Shown here one piece after another: positions 6,572 through 13,765 of a stretch of 21,908 nt of DNA (position 1 is the first letter of the stretch; each line of letters opens with the position of its first letter). The notes below the pieces were generated by a model. It did not search any database, was not told the origin of the DNA, and was given only the letters and a program-made list of their open reading frames with translations. A program made the translations under genes and the position numbers. Origin of the DNA: Methanomicrobiales archaeon. GTDB lineage: Archaea; Halobacteriota; Methanomicrobia; Methanomicrobiales; JACTUA01. The stretch covers positions 1-21,908 of the forward strand of contig JAJRCL010000210.1 in the NCBI GenBank assembly GCA_028679035.1, read 5' to 3'.

Positions 6572-7138
6572 TTATTTCTCTGGAGAACCGACGGCTTCCT
6601 GTTGGCCGCCACTTTGTTTTTTCTTTTCGATTGTCTCCAGAGCGGCCCGTACGGTTTTCTGCACGTCCGGATCCGGGTCCTGAAGGGCGGCGGTAAGGGC
6701 TTCCGTTGCACCGGGATTCCCGATAGATCCCAGTCCCCATGCCGCATTTTTCCGGACGTCCTTCTTTTCATCGCGCAAAGCGACAATGAGGGCATCAACA
6801 GCTCGTGGATCCCCTATCCTTCCCAGGGCCCATGCCGCTCCACGGCGGAGCCAGTGCGTCCCGGACTGGAGCGCTCGGATTAGCGGCTCGACAGCCCTGG
6901 GGTCGCGGATCTTCCCGAGTGCCTCTGCAGCCTTCCACTGCACGTCCTCATACGGGTCGGAAAGGGCATGGACAAGGGCATCAACTGCACGGGGGTCTCT
7001 ACGGTCTCCGAGCAGCTCCGCTGTTTTCCAGCGGGTGGTGAGGTCCCTGTGGTGCAGAAGTGCGATCAAAATTTCGAGCTGTTCGTCAAACGCATCGCTT
7101 TCCGTTTCCGCAGGGACTGGAGTATCGCCGTTTCCCAT
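6572..7138 (-). CDS. HEAT-repeat (PBS lyase-like) protein
   Basis: A 188-residue protein made of about five tandem HEAT-like repeats of roughly 31 residues, each with the pattern DPRAVDALIxAL...DVRxxAAxALGxIG. Clear units include DPRAVDALVHALSDPYEDVQ, DPRAVEPLIRALQSGTHWLR and DPRAVDALIVALRDEKKDVR, after a short acidic N-terminus and before a lysine/glutamine tail. Such repeats form an alpha-solenoid for protein contacts; no enzyme domain is present and the partner is unknown. I chose the ATG at 7138 because GAGGG lies 8 nt upstream; an in-frame ATG 33 bp earlier (7171) has no ribosome site. It lies 70 bp after nadC on the same strand and may be cotranscribed. A hairpin covers the ribosome site. 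Confidence 0.88.
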   Translation of the reverse strand: MGNGDTPVPAETESDAFDEQLEILIALLHHRDLTTRWKTAELLGDRRDPRAVDALVHALSDPYEDVQWKAAEALGKIRDPRAVEPLIRALQSGTHWLRRGAAWALGRIGDPRAVDALIVALRDEKKDVRKNAAWGLGSIGNPGATEALTAALQDPDPDVQKTVRAALETIEKKKQSGGQQEAVGSPEK

Positions 7139-7143
7139 TCCTG

Positions 7144-7161
7144 AACCCTCACGGAGGGGTT
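7144..7161 (-). repeat. Hairpin over the HEAT-gene ribosome binding site
   Basis: On the minus strand AACCCCTC-CGT-GAGGGTT pairs with a single bulged C. The right arm contains the GAGGG that serves the ATG at 7138, so the structure could limit ribosome access. Confidence 0.35.
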
Positions 7162-7208
7162 GGTTTCCCATGCGAATAAGGATTGTGCATTTCAGACCGG
7201 GCCTGGGA

Positions 7209-8057
7209 CTACAGACTAAATGACTTCGCCCCTTTCAGGACTTCAAGGCTGACATCCATATTTTTTACTGAATGGGTGAGGATGCCGAGGCTGAGCACAT
7301 CAAGGTCAAGAGCGGCATAGGTGGCCAGGTTTGACGCGTTGATCCCGCCGCTTGCCTCGAGAATCACGTTATTCCGCAGCCCTCTGGACTCCAGTTCCCC
7401 GAGAGTTTTCTTCATAAGGGCCGGAGGGACGTTATCAAGCATCACGATGTCTGCTCCGGCCGCAGCTGCACGCACAGCATCTCCGGCGGTACTCACCTCT
7501 ACTTCAATTTTCCGGTATACCGATGCCACCCTGACTTTGCGGATAGCTTCTTCGAGCGGTACAAGGGCAAGGTGATTATCCTTGATCAGGAACATGTCCG
7601 ATAAGCCCGTCCGGTGCGGCTCTCCTCCCCCGATTGCAACCGCCTTTTTGTCCAGCAGCCGCATGCCGGGGCAGGTTTTCCGGGTCGCCGCTATCCGTAT
7701 ATCAGGATTTATCCGGTGGGCTGCGTCGACGAATTTTCTCGTCGTGCTTGCGATCCCACTCATTCTTCCGATAATGTTCAGTGCTGTTCGCTCAACAAGC
7801 AGTATCGCGGCGGCATCTCCTGCAAGTTCCATGATCGCCGTTTCTGCTTCGACCTGTTCGCCATCATGCCGGGAAGAAACGACCTGTGCCCCGAAATGGG
7901 AAAATAACATACCGCTTTCCGTAAGGCCGGCGATGATTCCCGCTTCGTTCACTGTGATTATTGCCCGGCACTCTTTACCACCGGCAAGAATTTCTGATGT
8001 GATATCCCCGGCCGGGGCATCCTCGGTAATGAACCGGATGAGTTCAGTAATATGCAC
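7209..8057 (-). CDS. nadC: Nicotinate-nucleotide pyrophosphorylase (quinolinate phosphoribosyltransferase)
   Basis: NadC converts quinolinate and PRPP to nicotinate mononucleotide, CO2 and pyrophosphate in de novo NAD synthesis. Family motifs are ERTALN (residues 89-94), ATRKTCPG (124-131), GGGEPHRTGL (143-152), LIKDNH (to 162), and the barrel-end phosphate region VMLDNVPP and LEASGGI. I chose the GTG at 8057: GGGGA precedes it at good spacing, a TATA box lies about 39 bp upstream, and the resulting 282 residues match the family. A longer open frame to 8153 would start upstream of that promoter. It follows nadX by 137 bp and may use both its own promoter and readthrough. Confidence 0.95.
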   Translation of the reverse strand: MHITELIRFITEDAPAGDITSEILAGGKECRAIITVNEAGIIAGLTESGMLFSHFGAQVVSSRHDGEQVEAETAIMELAGDAAAILLVERTALNIIGRMSGIASTTRKFVDAAHRINPDIRIAATRKTCPGMRLLDKKAVAIGGGEPHRTGLSDMFLIKDNHLALVPLEEAIRKVRVASVYRKIEVEVSTAGDAVRAAAAGADIVMLDNVPPALMKKTLGELESRGLRNNVILEASGGINASNLATYAALDLDVLSLGILTHSVKNMDVSLEVLKGAKSFSL

Positions 8058-8090
8058 TTTTATGTCCCCGGTATCCCTGTGGATTCGCAA

Positions 8091-8100
8091 GTATTTTAAC
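8091..8100 (-). promoter_or_regulatory. TATA box of nadC
   Basis: On the minus strand GTTAAAATAC predicts transcription start near 8070, about 13 nt before the GTG start and upstream of its GGGGA ribosome site. It implies that nadC has its own promoter between nadX and nadC. Confidence 0.5.
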
Positions 8101-8194
8101 CGCTCTTCTTTTCGATACCGGGATACGTCATGGCGTCCGGTGTCCGGGAGCAATTATGAAAAAAAGAGATCGTCGTGGAGGCTGGTCCCGTATC

Positions 8195-8956
8195 TCACGT
8201 CCCTACAACCAGGGGCTCCTCGAGGTTACGCAGGAGCGTAAGGATGGAAAGGGCGGCCATGTAGCTGGTCGCCGGGTTGTCGGGACTGGGGACGTTGCGG
8301 ACACGGATATACACATCACCGAATTCGCCTTCGACAAAGATTTCGTGAATGTTCCGGTCAGTGGCGGGATCTGCCCAGATCTCCACATCTGCTTCCCGTC
8401 CTGCAGCAAGTCCCAGGGCGATGGCGACGTTGATATTTTTCGGGAACTGGCGGATACAGTCGTTCGCTTTTCCCTTAAAAATGAGCCGTCGCTCCTCCCC
8501 TGCCTGTACCCCAAGGGAGCCGGGATTTTTTGTGCTGACGAGAGAAAGACGGTCGATCCGGGAGATCTGCCCGATTTTAATATTGTCCAGGCCAAGGATC
8601 GCCCCGCTGGGTATGCGTATCTTCTTCTTATGCGCGCGTGCTGCGCCGATGAGACGATCACGGAATTCCACATCGGCGAGGGCTCCGACACTCAGCACAA
8701 CCAGGTCTTTCCCGTGCGAGAGGACGTCCTCGCCATAACGGTACACCGCGTTCACGGAGGCTGCTTCCACGACCAGATCGAAATCTTCCTGGATAAAAGA
8801 GGCAAAATCGGAAAATACTTTCCCCCCGGATATTTCGACAAGCTCCTGTGCACGACCCGGAATCTTGTCAAAGAGGGCGACGATTTCAAAACCCTGCCTG
8901 TGTTGCGCTATAATATGCCCAACATTGCCGCATCCGAGCAGTCCGATCCGAAGCAT
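8195..8956 (-). CDS. nadX: L-aspartate dehydrogenase
   Basis: NadX oxidises L-aspartate to iminoaspartate with NAD(P)+, replacing NadB oxidase in the first step of NAD synthesis, suitable for an anaerobe. The 253-residue protein has an N-terminal Rossmann motif GLLGCGNVG (residues 5-13), the block VVEAASVNAV, the central SGAILGLDNIKIG, KNINVAIALGLAAG, and DPATDRNIHEIFVEGEFGD with the probable catalytic histidine, as in the Thermotoga-type enzyme. The ATG is preceded by AGGT within GGAGATCAGGT. It is the first gene ahead of nadC. No nadA (quinolinate synthase) is in the window, so that step must be encoded elsewhere. Confidence 0.95.
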   Translation of the reverse strand: MLRIGLLGCGNVGHIIAQHRQGFEIVALFDKIPGRAQELVEISGGKVFSDFASFIQEDFDLVVEAASVNAVYRYGEDVLSHGKDLVVLSVGALADVEFRDRLIGAARAHKKKIRIPSGAILGLDNIKIGQISRIDRLSLVSTKNPGSLGVQAGEERRLIFKGKANDCIRQFPKNINVAIALGLAAGREADVEIWADPATDRNIHEIFVEGEFGDVYIRVRNVPSPDNPATSYMAALSILTLLRNLEEPLVVGT

Positions 8957-9346
8957 GCGTGTACCTGATCTCCCGTGACAGGCAAAGGTGAATGGATTAC
9001 CGATACTGCCTGAAGGATTATACAGGAATTTTGCGTGCGCAGGTAAAACTTTTTGGAACAGTGTTCACTCGCGAAAATCCTTGCATATCAGATATTTTTG
9101 CAACCCAATCCTGCAGGGATCACCTGCAGAAACCGTTGCGATCGTGAGAGCGTCCGGGAGCGGCACAACGTTGAACTGGCAGGCGGATGCGTGTACATAC
9201 ACTATTTCAGCCGATTTTTTCATGCCGGTGATGCATTATATATACTACTCTTTGGGAGGCATCCGGGTAACGTGGACACCTTCCAGCCCCTGATCCCGAT
9301 GACAACTCTCTTAACGACCCACACCCAACTACCGAAGGAGCAGCAT
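8957..9346. other. Divergent intergenic region between nadX and the 181-aa gene
   Basis: A 390-bp gap with no gene I can support. It holds a weak TATA candidate for nadX (GTATAATCC on the minus strand, about 9016-9025), a small palindrome GAACA-G-TGTTC (9056-9066) upstream of it, and a strong plus-strand TATA box near 9240. The first part of the plus-strand frame 9053-9346 is open but lacks coding character and a ribosome site. Confidence 0.5.
9235..9245 (+). promoter_or_regulatory. TATA box for the 181-aa gene
   Basis: ATTATATATAC is the most canonical TATA box in the window. It predicts transcription start near 9266 and a leader of about 80 nt before the ATG at 9347. Confidence 0.6.
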
Positions 9347-9892
9347 ATGGACGTAATCGAAGAGGGCTTTTCCCTCATCATGGAAAAAATAAAGGAATCC
9401 ACCGGAATGCGTGAGGAACTGGCAAAGGAAGTTGCGGCTCATGATGTAGAGCTCCTGCAGAAGATGGGAGAGATGGCCGCCCCGATTGTGCAGAGGATTG
9501 GGCTGAACATGCTCCAAAAAGGAAAACAGGACACCCGGAGCGAGATCTACGATGCGCAATACTTCAAACAGAAAATGATTGTGCTGGGCAAGACCGAACC
9601 CATGGAATTTCGTCCGGATGATTCAAGCAAGAAAATTGCCGACCAGTTCTGTGTCCTTGCCGATGATAAGAAATTTTACGAACTGATGTATTCTTCCAAT
9701 GGATTTCTCATCGATACGTACCTCAATCCTCTCTCCCCGGCAGAGGCGATCGCATCTTACGGGTACGAGGTGATGTTCATGCTGTATCGCGCGATGCGCG
9801 ACTATATGCTGGAAGAAAAAGAACTTCTCGACGCGCTGGAAAAAGTGCTGGCATTCTTGTTCCAGGACGAAAAAAACAAAAAGGAAAGCTGA
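9347..9892 (+). CDS. Uncharacterised soluble protein with strong promoter and ribosome site
   Basis: A 181-residue protein I do not recognise. It has no signal peptide or membrane segment; the N-terminal third (MDVIEEGFSLIMEKIKESTG to LNMLQKGKQ) and the last 50 residues (from PAEAIASYGYEVMFMLYRAM) look strongly helical, and the tail is lysine-rich. One Cys only (FCVLADDKKF), so no obvious metal site. The ATG is fixed by GAAGGAG six bases upstream, and a very good TATA box lies about 107 bp upstream, suggesting solid expression from its own promoter. A T-run (9923-9928) ends the transcript. Neighbours are divergent (nadX) or convergent (membrane protein), so context gives no functional hint. 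Confidence 0.8.
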   Translation: MDVIEEGFSLIMEKIKESTGMREELAKEVAAHDVELLQKMGEMAAPIVQRIGLNMLQKGKQDTRSEIYDAQYFKQKMIVLGKTEPMEFRPDDSSKKIADQFCVLADDKKFYELMYSSNGFLIDTYLNPLSPAEAIASYGYEVMFMLYRAMRDYMLEEKELLDALEKVLAFLFQDEKNKKES

Positions 9893-9917
9893 CAGGCGCT
9901 TCTGGGTACAGAGATCT

Positions 9918-10409
9918 CTATCTTTTTTCGTTTTCCTTCCACCCGAAGATGGGGATCATAGGTTTCAGGAGATCTTTTTCATTTGACCCGAGTGCTGAGA
10001 GCGTATAGGTCCGCATATATTTTCCACCCTGCGCATTTTCGAAATTCACCACCGCTTTGGCTTCCGATACCATCGACGGAAGAGCGATCTCGTGCTCATC
10101 ATCCGGTGCAAGGGCAGGAATATCAAATTCCAGATTGAGCGGGACGAGTGCGATATGGATCTTTTCTGCAGACGCATTCCCGCGGTTCACGAGGATAAGT
10201 CCCTTTGCGTCTTCCCGCAGCCTGCAGACAACGTCCGGATACCCTTTTGTCTCCCGCATGATGGAGAACGACATCAGAAGGATGATCATCAGGATGATGA
10301 GGATATACCCGGCAAAGACGAATTCGCTCTGAACGGCGTAGAGCCACAAGGTCGCTACGACGGTGAGAATAAGTGCCCCGAGAATCGCGAACAACCGGCT
10401 CTTATCCAT
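9918..10409 (-). CDS. Small membrane protein with C-terminal beta-rich domain
   Basis: A 163-residue protein of unknown function. Two closely spaced hydrophobic helices occupy about residues 6-27 (LFAILGALILTVVATLWLYA) and 31-51 (FAGYILIILMIILLMSFSIM). The rest is soluble, with alternating short strands (VVCRLREDAKGLILVNRGNA, KIHIALVPLNLEFDIPAL, EIALPSMVSEAKAVVNF) reminiscent of a small immunoglobulin-like beta-sandwich. I chose MDKSRLF as start because upstream codons overlap the tRNA-Ile gene. A TATA box about 25 bp upstream predicts a leaderless mRNA, and there is no good Shine-Dalgarno. It is convergent with the 181-aa gene. Confidence 0.75.
   Translation of the reverse strand: MDKSRLFAILGALILTVVATLWLYAVQSEFVFAGYILIILMIILLMSFSIMRETKGYPDVVCRLREDAKGLILVNRGNASAEKIHIALVPLNLEFDIPALAPDDEHEIALPSMVSEAKAVVNFENAQGGKYMRTYTLSALGSNEKDLLKPMIPIFGWKENEKR
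9923..9928 (+). terminator. T-run terminator of the 181-aa gene
   Basis: CTTTTTTCG follows the stop by about 30 bp. The T-run lies within the last codons of the convergent membrane-protein gene. Confidence 0.45.
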
Positions 10410-10429
10410 ACGAGCTCTGGGTGAATGGG

Positions 10430-10438
10430 CTATAAAAA
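10430..10438 (-). promoter_or_regulatory. TATA box for the membrane protein, also T-run after tRNA-Ile
   Basis: On the minus strand TTTTTATAG is centred about 25 bp before the ATG at 10409, which fits a leaderless transcript. The same T-rich stretch starts 11 bp after the tRNA-Ile 3' end and could terminate the tRNA transcript. Confidence 0.45.
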
Positions 10439-10448
10439 TGATGTGCAA

Positions 10449-10522
10449 TGGGCCCGGTGTGGTTCGAACACACGACCTCCCGGTTATCAGCCGGGCGCAC
10501 CACCTGGCTATGCTACGGGCCC
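10449..10522 (-). tRNA. tRNA-Ile (anticodon GAT)
   Basis: A complete cloverleaf on the minus strand: acceptor GGGCCCG/CGGGCCC, anticodon stem CCCGG/CCGGG with loop CTGATAA (anticodon GAT), T-arm GTGTG-TTCGAAC-CACAC, discriminator A. No CCA is encoded and there is no intron. It has a TATA box about 38 bp upstream shared with the divergent iorA gene. Confidence 0.96.
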
Positions 10523-10555
10523 GCGGAATATCTTCTATGAAATAGTGCACAGGAG

Positions 10556-10564
10556 TTTTTATAA
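10556..10564. promoter_or_regulatory. Near-palindromic TATA box between tRNA-Ile and iorA
   Basis: TTTTTATAA reads as a TATA box on both strands. On the minus strand it predicts transcription start about 12 nt before the tRNA-Ile 5' end; on the plus strand it predicts an iorA leader of about 60 nt. No other convincing TATA box is seen in the 125-bp gap. Confidence 0.5.
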
Positions 10565-10647
10565 GTTGTCGATCCTGCAGAGAGAGACGGTAGCGACCCA
10601 AAACCATTTCATCGGTATGGAAGCATCATGTACTGAGAGGCGGACGC

Positions 10648-12420
10648 ATGGAGAAGCGGTATCTCCTGGGAAATGAGGCAATTGCCCACGCATGCCTGGA
10701 ATCATCCGTTGACTTTGTCACGGGATATCCAGGCACACCTTCTTCTGAAGTGATCGATACGCTGCGGTCACACGGACCAACAGATTTCTATCTCGAGTGG
10801 TCGGTGAATGAGAAAGTTGCCTTTGAAAACGCCCTGGCTGCGGCATGGTGCGGACAGCGTGCACTATGCACGATGAAACACGTCGGTCTGAATGTCGCAT
10901 CGGACCCGCTGATGACGAGCGCATATACCGGTATCACGGGAGGATTTGTCGTGATGAGTGCAGACGATCCGTTCGCCCACAGCTCCCAGAACGAACAGGA
11001 CAGCCGGTGCTATGCCCGCTTCGCCCGCCTTCCCTGTCTGGATCCTCATGGAGTACAGGAGGCGCACGACATGATCCGGGATGCATTTTCTCTCTCCGAG
11101 GAACTCGGACTGCCGGTGTTATTCCGTCCGACGACCCGGATCTGCCACTCCAAGAGCGACGTGGTACTCGGGGAAGTGGGTTCAGAACACCGGAAAGGGG
11201 AGTTTGTACGGGATCCTGCGAAATACGTGGTCATACCTGCCCATACCCGCGTTCTTCACCGGAAGCTGAATGAAAAGCAGCCTGTTATTGTGAAGACTCT
11301 CGCACAACGCGGGTACAACGATGCCGAAATACGGGGAAAGACCGCGGTGATCGCCGGTGGCATCAGTGCGTCATATGTCCAGGAAGTGATCCCCCCCGAT
11401 GTATCCTGGGCACGGGTCGGAGCGTATCCGGTAGACGAAGAGTGGCTCCGGAATTTTGTACGGCAGCACAACAAGGTCCTCGTGATCGAAGAACTCCATC
11501 CGATCATTGAAGAAGCGGTACGTGAAATTGCCGGAAAGACGGTGATCCATGGCAAGAAAGACGGGTTTACACCCTGGGAAGGAGAATTGAACCCGGCTTC
11601 TGTCGCCGAAATATTCGTGAAGGCCGGTTATCTCGCATCCTCCCCGTTCCGAAAACCGGGAACTGCCGACATGACGCTCCCCTCCCGTCCTCCCATTCTC
11701 TGCGCCGGATGCATGCACCGCGCTACATTTTATGCCATCAAGAAGGTTTTTCGGGACGCCGTATACCCCAGCGATATCGGCTGCTATACGCTCGGCCTGC
11801 AGCTCGGAGTCGTGGACACCACGATCTGCATGGGAGCATCCATTACCGTTGCATCCGGGATCAATCATTCCGGAGATGAACGGGACGTGGTGTGCACCAT
11901 AGGAGACTCCACGTTCCTCCATACCGGAATTTGCGGCCTTCTGAACGCCGCTTACAACGGGGCAGACATGACCGTCGTCATCCTGGATAACCGGGTGACG
12001 GCAATGACCGGCCACCAGCCGAATCCAATGAGCGGAAAACGGGCACGGGGAGAGCCCAGCGTCCCGATCTCCCTTGAGGCGATCTGCAGGGCATGCGGTG
12101 TACAGTTTGTGGAGACCGCCGATCCGTATGACCTGACGGATTTGATTGAAGTTCTCCGCCGGGCAAAAGACCAGAAGGGAGTCCGGGTGATTATCGCAAA
12201 ACAACCATGTGTTATTTCAGCCCGCAGGGCCGGGGTGAAACGAAAACCGCTCGCTGTCGATGCGGAACTCTGCACGGGTTGTTCGGCGTGTATACGTTTC
12301 GGGTGCCCGGCGATCGAGTTCGATAAGGAGAAGTCCTCCATCGGGCCGCTCTGCAGCGGGTGCGGCGTGTGTGCATCGATTTGTCCGGCAGGAGCTATCG
12401 GACCGGAGGGACGGCCATGA
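10648..12420 (+). CDS. iorA: Indolepyruvate:ferredoxin oxidoreductase, alpha subunit
   Basis: The catalytic subunit of the enzyme that oxidatively decarboxylates aryl pyruvates to aryl-acetyl-CoA with ferredoxin; in methanogens it can also run in reverse to make aromatic amino acids from aryl acetates. The 590-residue protein begins with the pyrimidine-binding domain (VTGYPGTPSSEV, residues 24-35; catalytic-type Glu in EWSVNEKVAFENA). The thiamine-diphosphate domain has CAGCMHR and GDSTFLHTGICGLLNAAYNG followed by VVILDNRVTAMTGHQ. Two C-terminal 4Fe-4S motifs follow: C542xxC545xxC548xxxxC553 and C569xxC572xxC575xxxC579. GAGAGG precedes the ATG. Its stop overlaps the iorB start (ATGA). Confidence 0.97.
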   Translation: MEKRYLLGNEAIAHACLESSVDFVTGYPGTPSSEVIDTLRSHGPTDFYLEWSVNEKVAFENALAAAWCGQRALCTMKHVGLNVASDPLMTSAYTGITGGFVVMSADDPFAHSSQNEQDSRCYARFARLPCLDPHGVQEAHDMIRDAFSLSEELGLPVLFRPTTRICHSKSDVVLGEVGSEHRKGEFVRDPAKYVVIPAHTRVLHRKLNEKQPVIVKTLAQRGYNDAEIRGKTAVIAGGISASYVQEVIPPDVSWARVGAYPVDEEWLRNFVRQHNKVLVIEELHPIIEEAVREIAGKTVIHGKKDGFTPWEGELNPASVAEIFVKAGYLASSPFRKPGTADMTLPSRPPILCAGCMHRATFYAIKKVFRDAVYPSDIGCYTLGLQLGVVDTTICMGASITVASGINHSGDERDVVCTIGDSTFLHTGICGLLNAAYNGADMTVVILDNRVTAMTGHQPNPMSGKRARGEPSVPISLEAICRACGVQFVETADPYDLTDLIEVLRRAKDQKGVRVIIAKQPCVISARRAGVKRKPLAVDAELCTGCSACIRFGCPAIEFDKEKSSIGPLCSGCGVCASICPAGAIGPEGRP

Positions 12421-13004
12421 AGGAAAGTTACGATATCCTCATCGTCGGTGTTGGGGGGCAGGGAACGATACTCACGTCAAATGTTCTCGGGGAGGCATGC
12501 CTTATTGAGGGGAAATCCGTTCGCGGGGCCGAAACCCACGGTATGGCCCAGCGCGGGGGTTCGGTAGAGACGCACATCCGTATCAATGGGGTGCATGGCC
12601 CATTGATCCCGGCAGGGGAGGCAGACATCGTGATTGCACTGGAACTGATCGAGGCGCTCCGCTTCCGCCATTACTCAACACCGGAGGGCGTCATGGTCGT
12701 GAACCGCGAACTGATCGTCCCTGCATCCGTCTATGCAAAGAAACTGGAAGTCCCGACGATGGAAAATATTCTGGAGCGTCTTTCTGACAGCAAACCCTGT
12801 GTGATTGACGCAAATGCTCTCGCCCTTCAGGCAGGCAGCGCCCTTACCCAGAATATAGTCATGGTCGGTGCCGCCTCCCGCTACCTCCCCCTCAGTGAAC
12901 ATGCCCTCCGGGAAGCAGTACGCAGGTGTGTTCCGGAAAAGACCATTGACGTGAACCTGGCTGCGTTCGCACTGGGCAGAGATGCCAGTGCATCCTGCCG
13001 ATGA
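12417..13004 (+). CDS. iorB: Indolepyruvate:ferredoxin oxidoreductase, beta subunit
   Basis: The gamma-type partner subunit of IorA, which contributes to CoA binding. The 195-residue protein starts MKESYDILIVGVGGQGTILT, the glycine-rich motif typical of the POR/KOR gamma family, followed by the conserved GKSVRGAETHGMAQRGGSVE and ADIVIALELIEALR blocks. The ATG at 12417 overlaps the iorA stop by 4 bp, and its own stop overlaps the methyltransferase start by 4 bp, so all three are translationally coupled. Length is normal and nothing is missing. Confidence 0.96.
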   Translation: MKESYDILIVGVGGQGTILTSNVLGEACLIEGKSVRGAETHGMAQRGGSVETHIRINGVHGPLIPAGEADIVIALELIEALRFRHYSTPEGVMVVNRELIVPASVYAKKLEVPTMENILERLSDSKPCVIDANALALQAGSALTQNIVMVGAASRYLPLSEHALREAVRRCVPEKTIDVNLAAFALGRDASASCR

Positions 13005-13765
13005 CGGGATCGCTCGGACCGTTCGCCCTCGATGAGGTCTACCTGGGGGACTCCCTTCAGTTGCTGCGTGAAATTCCACCGGAATCGATCGACCTCATCA
13101 TTACTGATCCGCCGTTCGGTATCCGTTTTCGTGCGCAACGGGAAAATTATAACCGCACCGGTGCCCGTGTTCTCGAAGGATACCAGGAGATCGATGCAGG
13201 GCACTATGGGGAATTTAGCGGTCAGTGGATACAAAAAGCGACGGACACCCTCACCAGCACAGGAAGCATGTATGTCGTTTCCGGCTGGAACGGGTTAAAA
13301 GAAGTTCTCGCCGCCCTGGACAACGCCGGGCTGACAACGGTTAACCACCTGATCTGGAAGTACCAGTTTGGCGTATTCACGCGGAGGAAATATGTCACCA
13401 GCCATTACCACATCCTCTTCGCCGTCAAAGATCCGCGCCGGTACACCTTTAACAAGATTCACCATTATCCCGAGGACGTTTGGGAGATTAAACGCGAATA
13501 CTGGACCGGAAAAATAAAAACGCCCACCAAGCTTCCGGAGGAACTGGTGGAGAGGATCCTGTTGTATTCCAGCAATCCCGGAGATATTGTTCTCGATCCG
13601 TTTCTTGGGTCAGGAACCGTCGCTGCGGTGAGTAAGCGCCTGGGACGAAGATTCCTTGGATTTGAGATCGTTTCCGACTACCATGCTTTCGCACGGCGAC
13701 GCATCAGCGGAACAATTGCATCAGGTCCCGAAGAAAAAAGCAGGAGCGCTGAGGGAGGGAATTGA
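13001..13765 (+). CDS. DNA methyltransferase, beta class (probable adenine-N6 or cytosine-N4)
   Basis: A 254-residue SAM-dependent DNA amino-methyltransferase. Motif IV is TDPPFGIRF (DPPF at residues 36-39); motif I is DPFLGSGT near residues 199-206, followed by RRFLGFEI (motif II). Motif IV preceding motif I is the beta-class order, and DPPF is commoner among adenine-N6 than cytosine-N4 enzymes (which prefer SPPY). The middle region with RRKYVTSHYHILFAVKD is standard for the family. No restriction endonuclease is adjacent, so it is an orphan. Its ATG overlaps the iorB stop by 4 bp. The last five residues (AEGGN) and the stop lie inside the tRNA-Ser gene on the opposite strand. Recognition sequence unknown. 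Confidence 0.93.
   Translation: MTGSLGPFALDEVYLGDSLQLLREIPPESIDLIITDPPFGIRFRAQRENYNRTGARVLEGYQEIDAGHYGEFSGQWIQKATDTLTSTGSMYVVSGWNGLKEVLAALDNAGLTTVNHLIWKYQFGVFTRRKYVTSHYHILFAVKDPRRYTFNKIHHYPEDVWEIKREYWTGKIKTPTKLPEELVERILLYSSNPGDIVLDPFLGSGTVAAVSKRLGRRFLGFEIVSDYHAFARRRISGTIASGPEEKSRSAEGGN
13734..13739 (-). terminator. T-run terminator of tRNA-Ser within the methyltransferase gene
   Basis: On the minus strand CTTTTTTC follows the tRNA-Ser 3' end by about 7 bp. On the plus strand the same bases encode a Lys-rich stretch near the methyltransferase C-terminus. Confidence 0.5.

Noticed and set aside
8058..8153. 32-residue N-terminal extension of NadC from an upstream ATG
   Set aside because: The extension lies upstream of a TATA box, has no family similarity, and the GTG at 8057 has a proper ribosome site.
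8156..8968. Plus-strand open frame of 270 codons opposite nadX
   Set aside because: Fully antisense to nadX, which has strong family motifs; composition is typical of a mirror frame.
11371..12204. Minus-strand open frame of 277 codons opposite iorA
   Set aside because: Shadow of iorA in a codon-biased region; no start signal and no recognisable domains.
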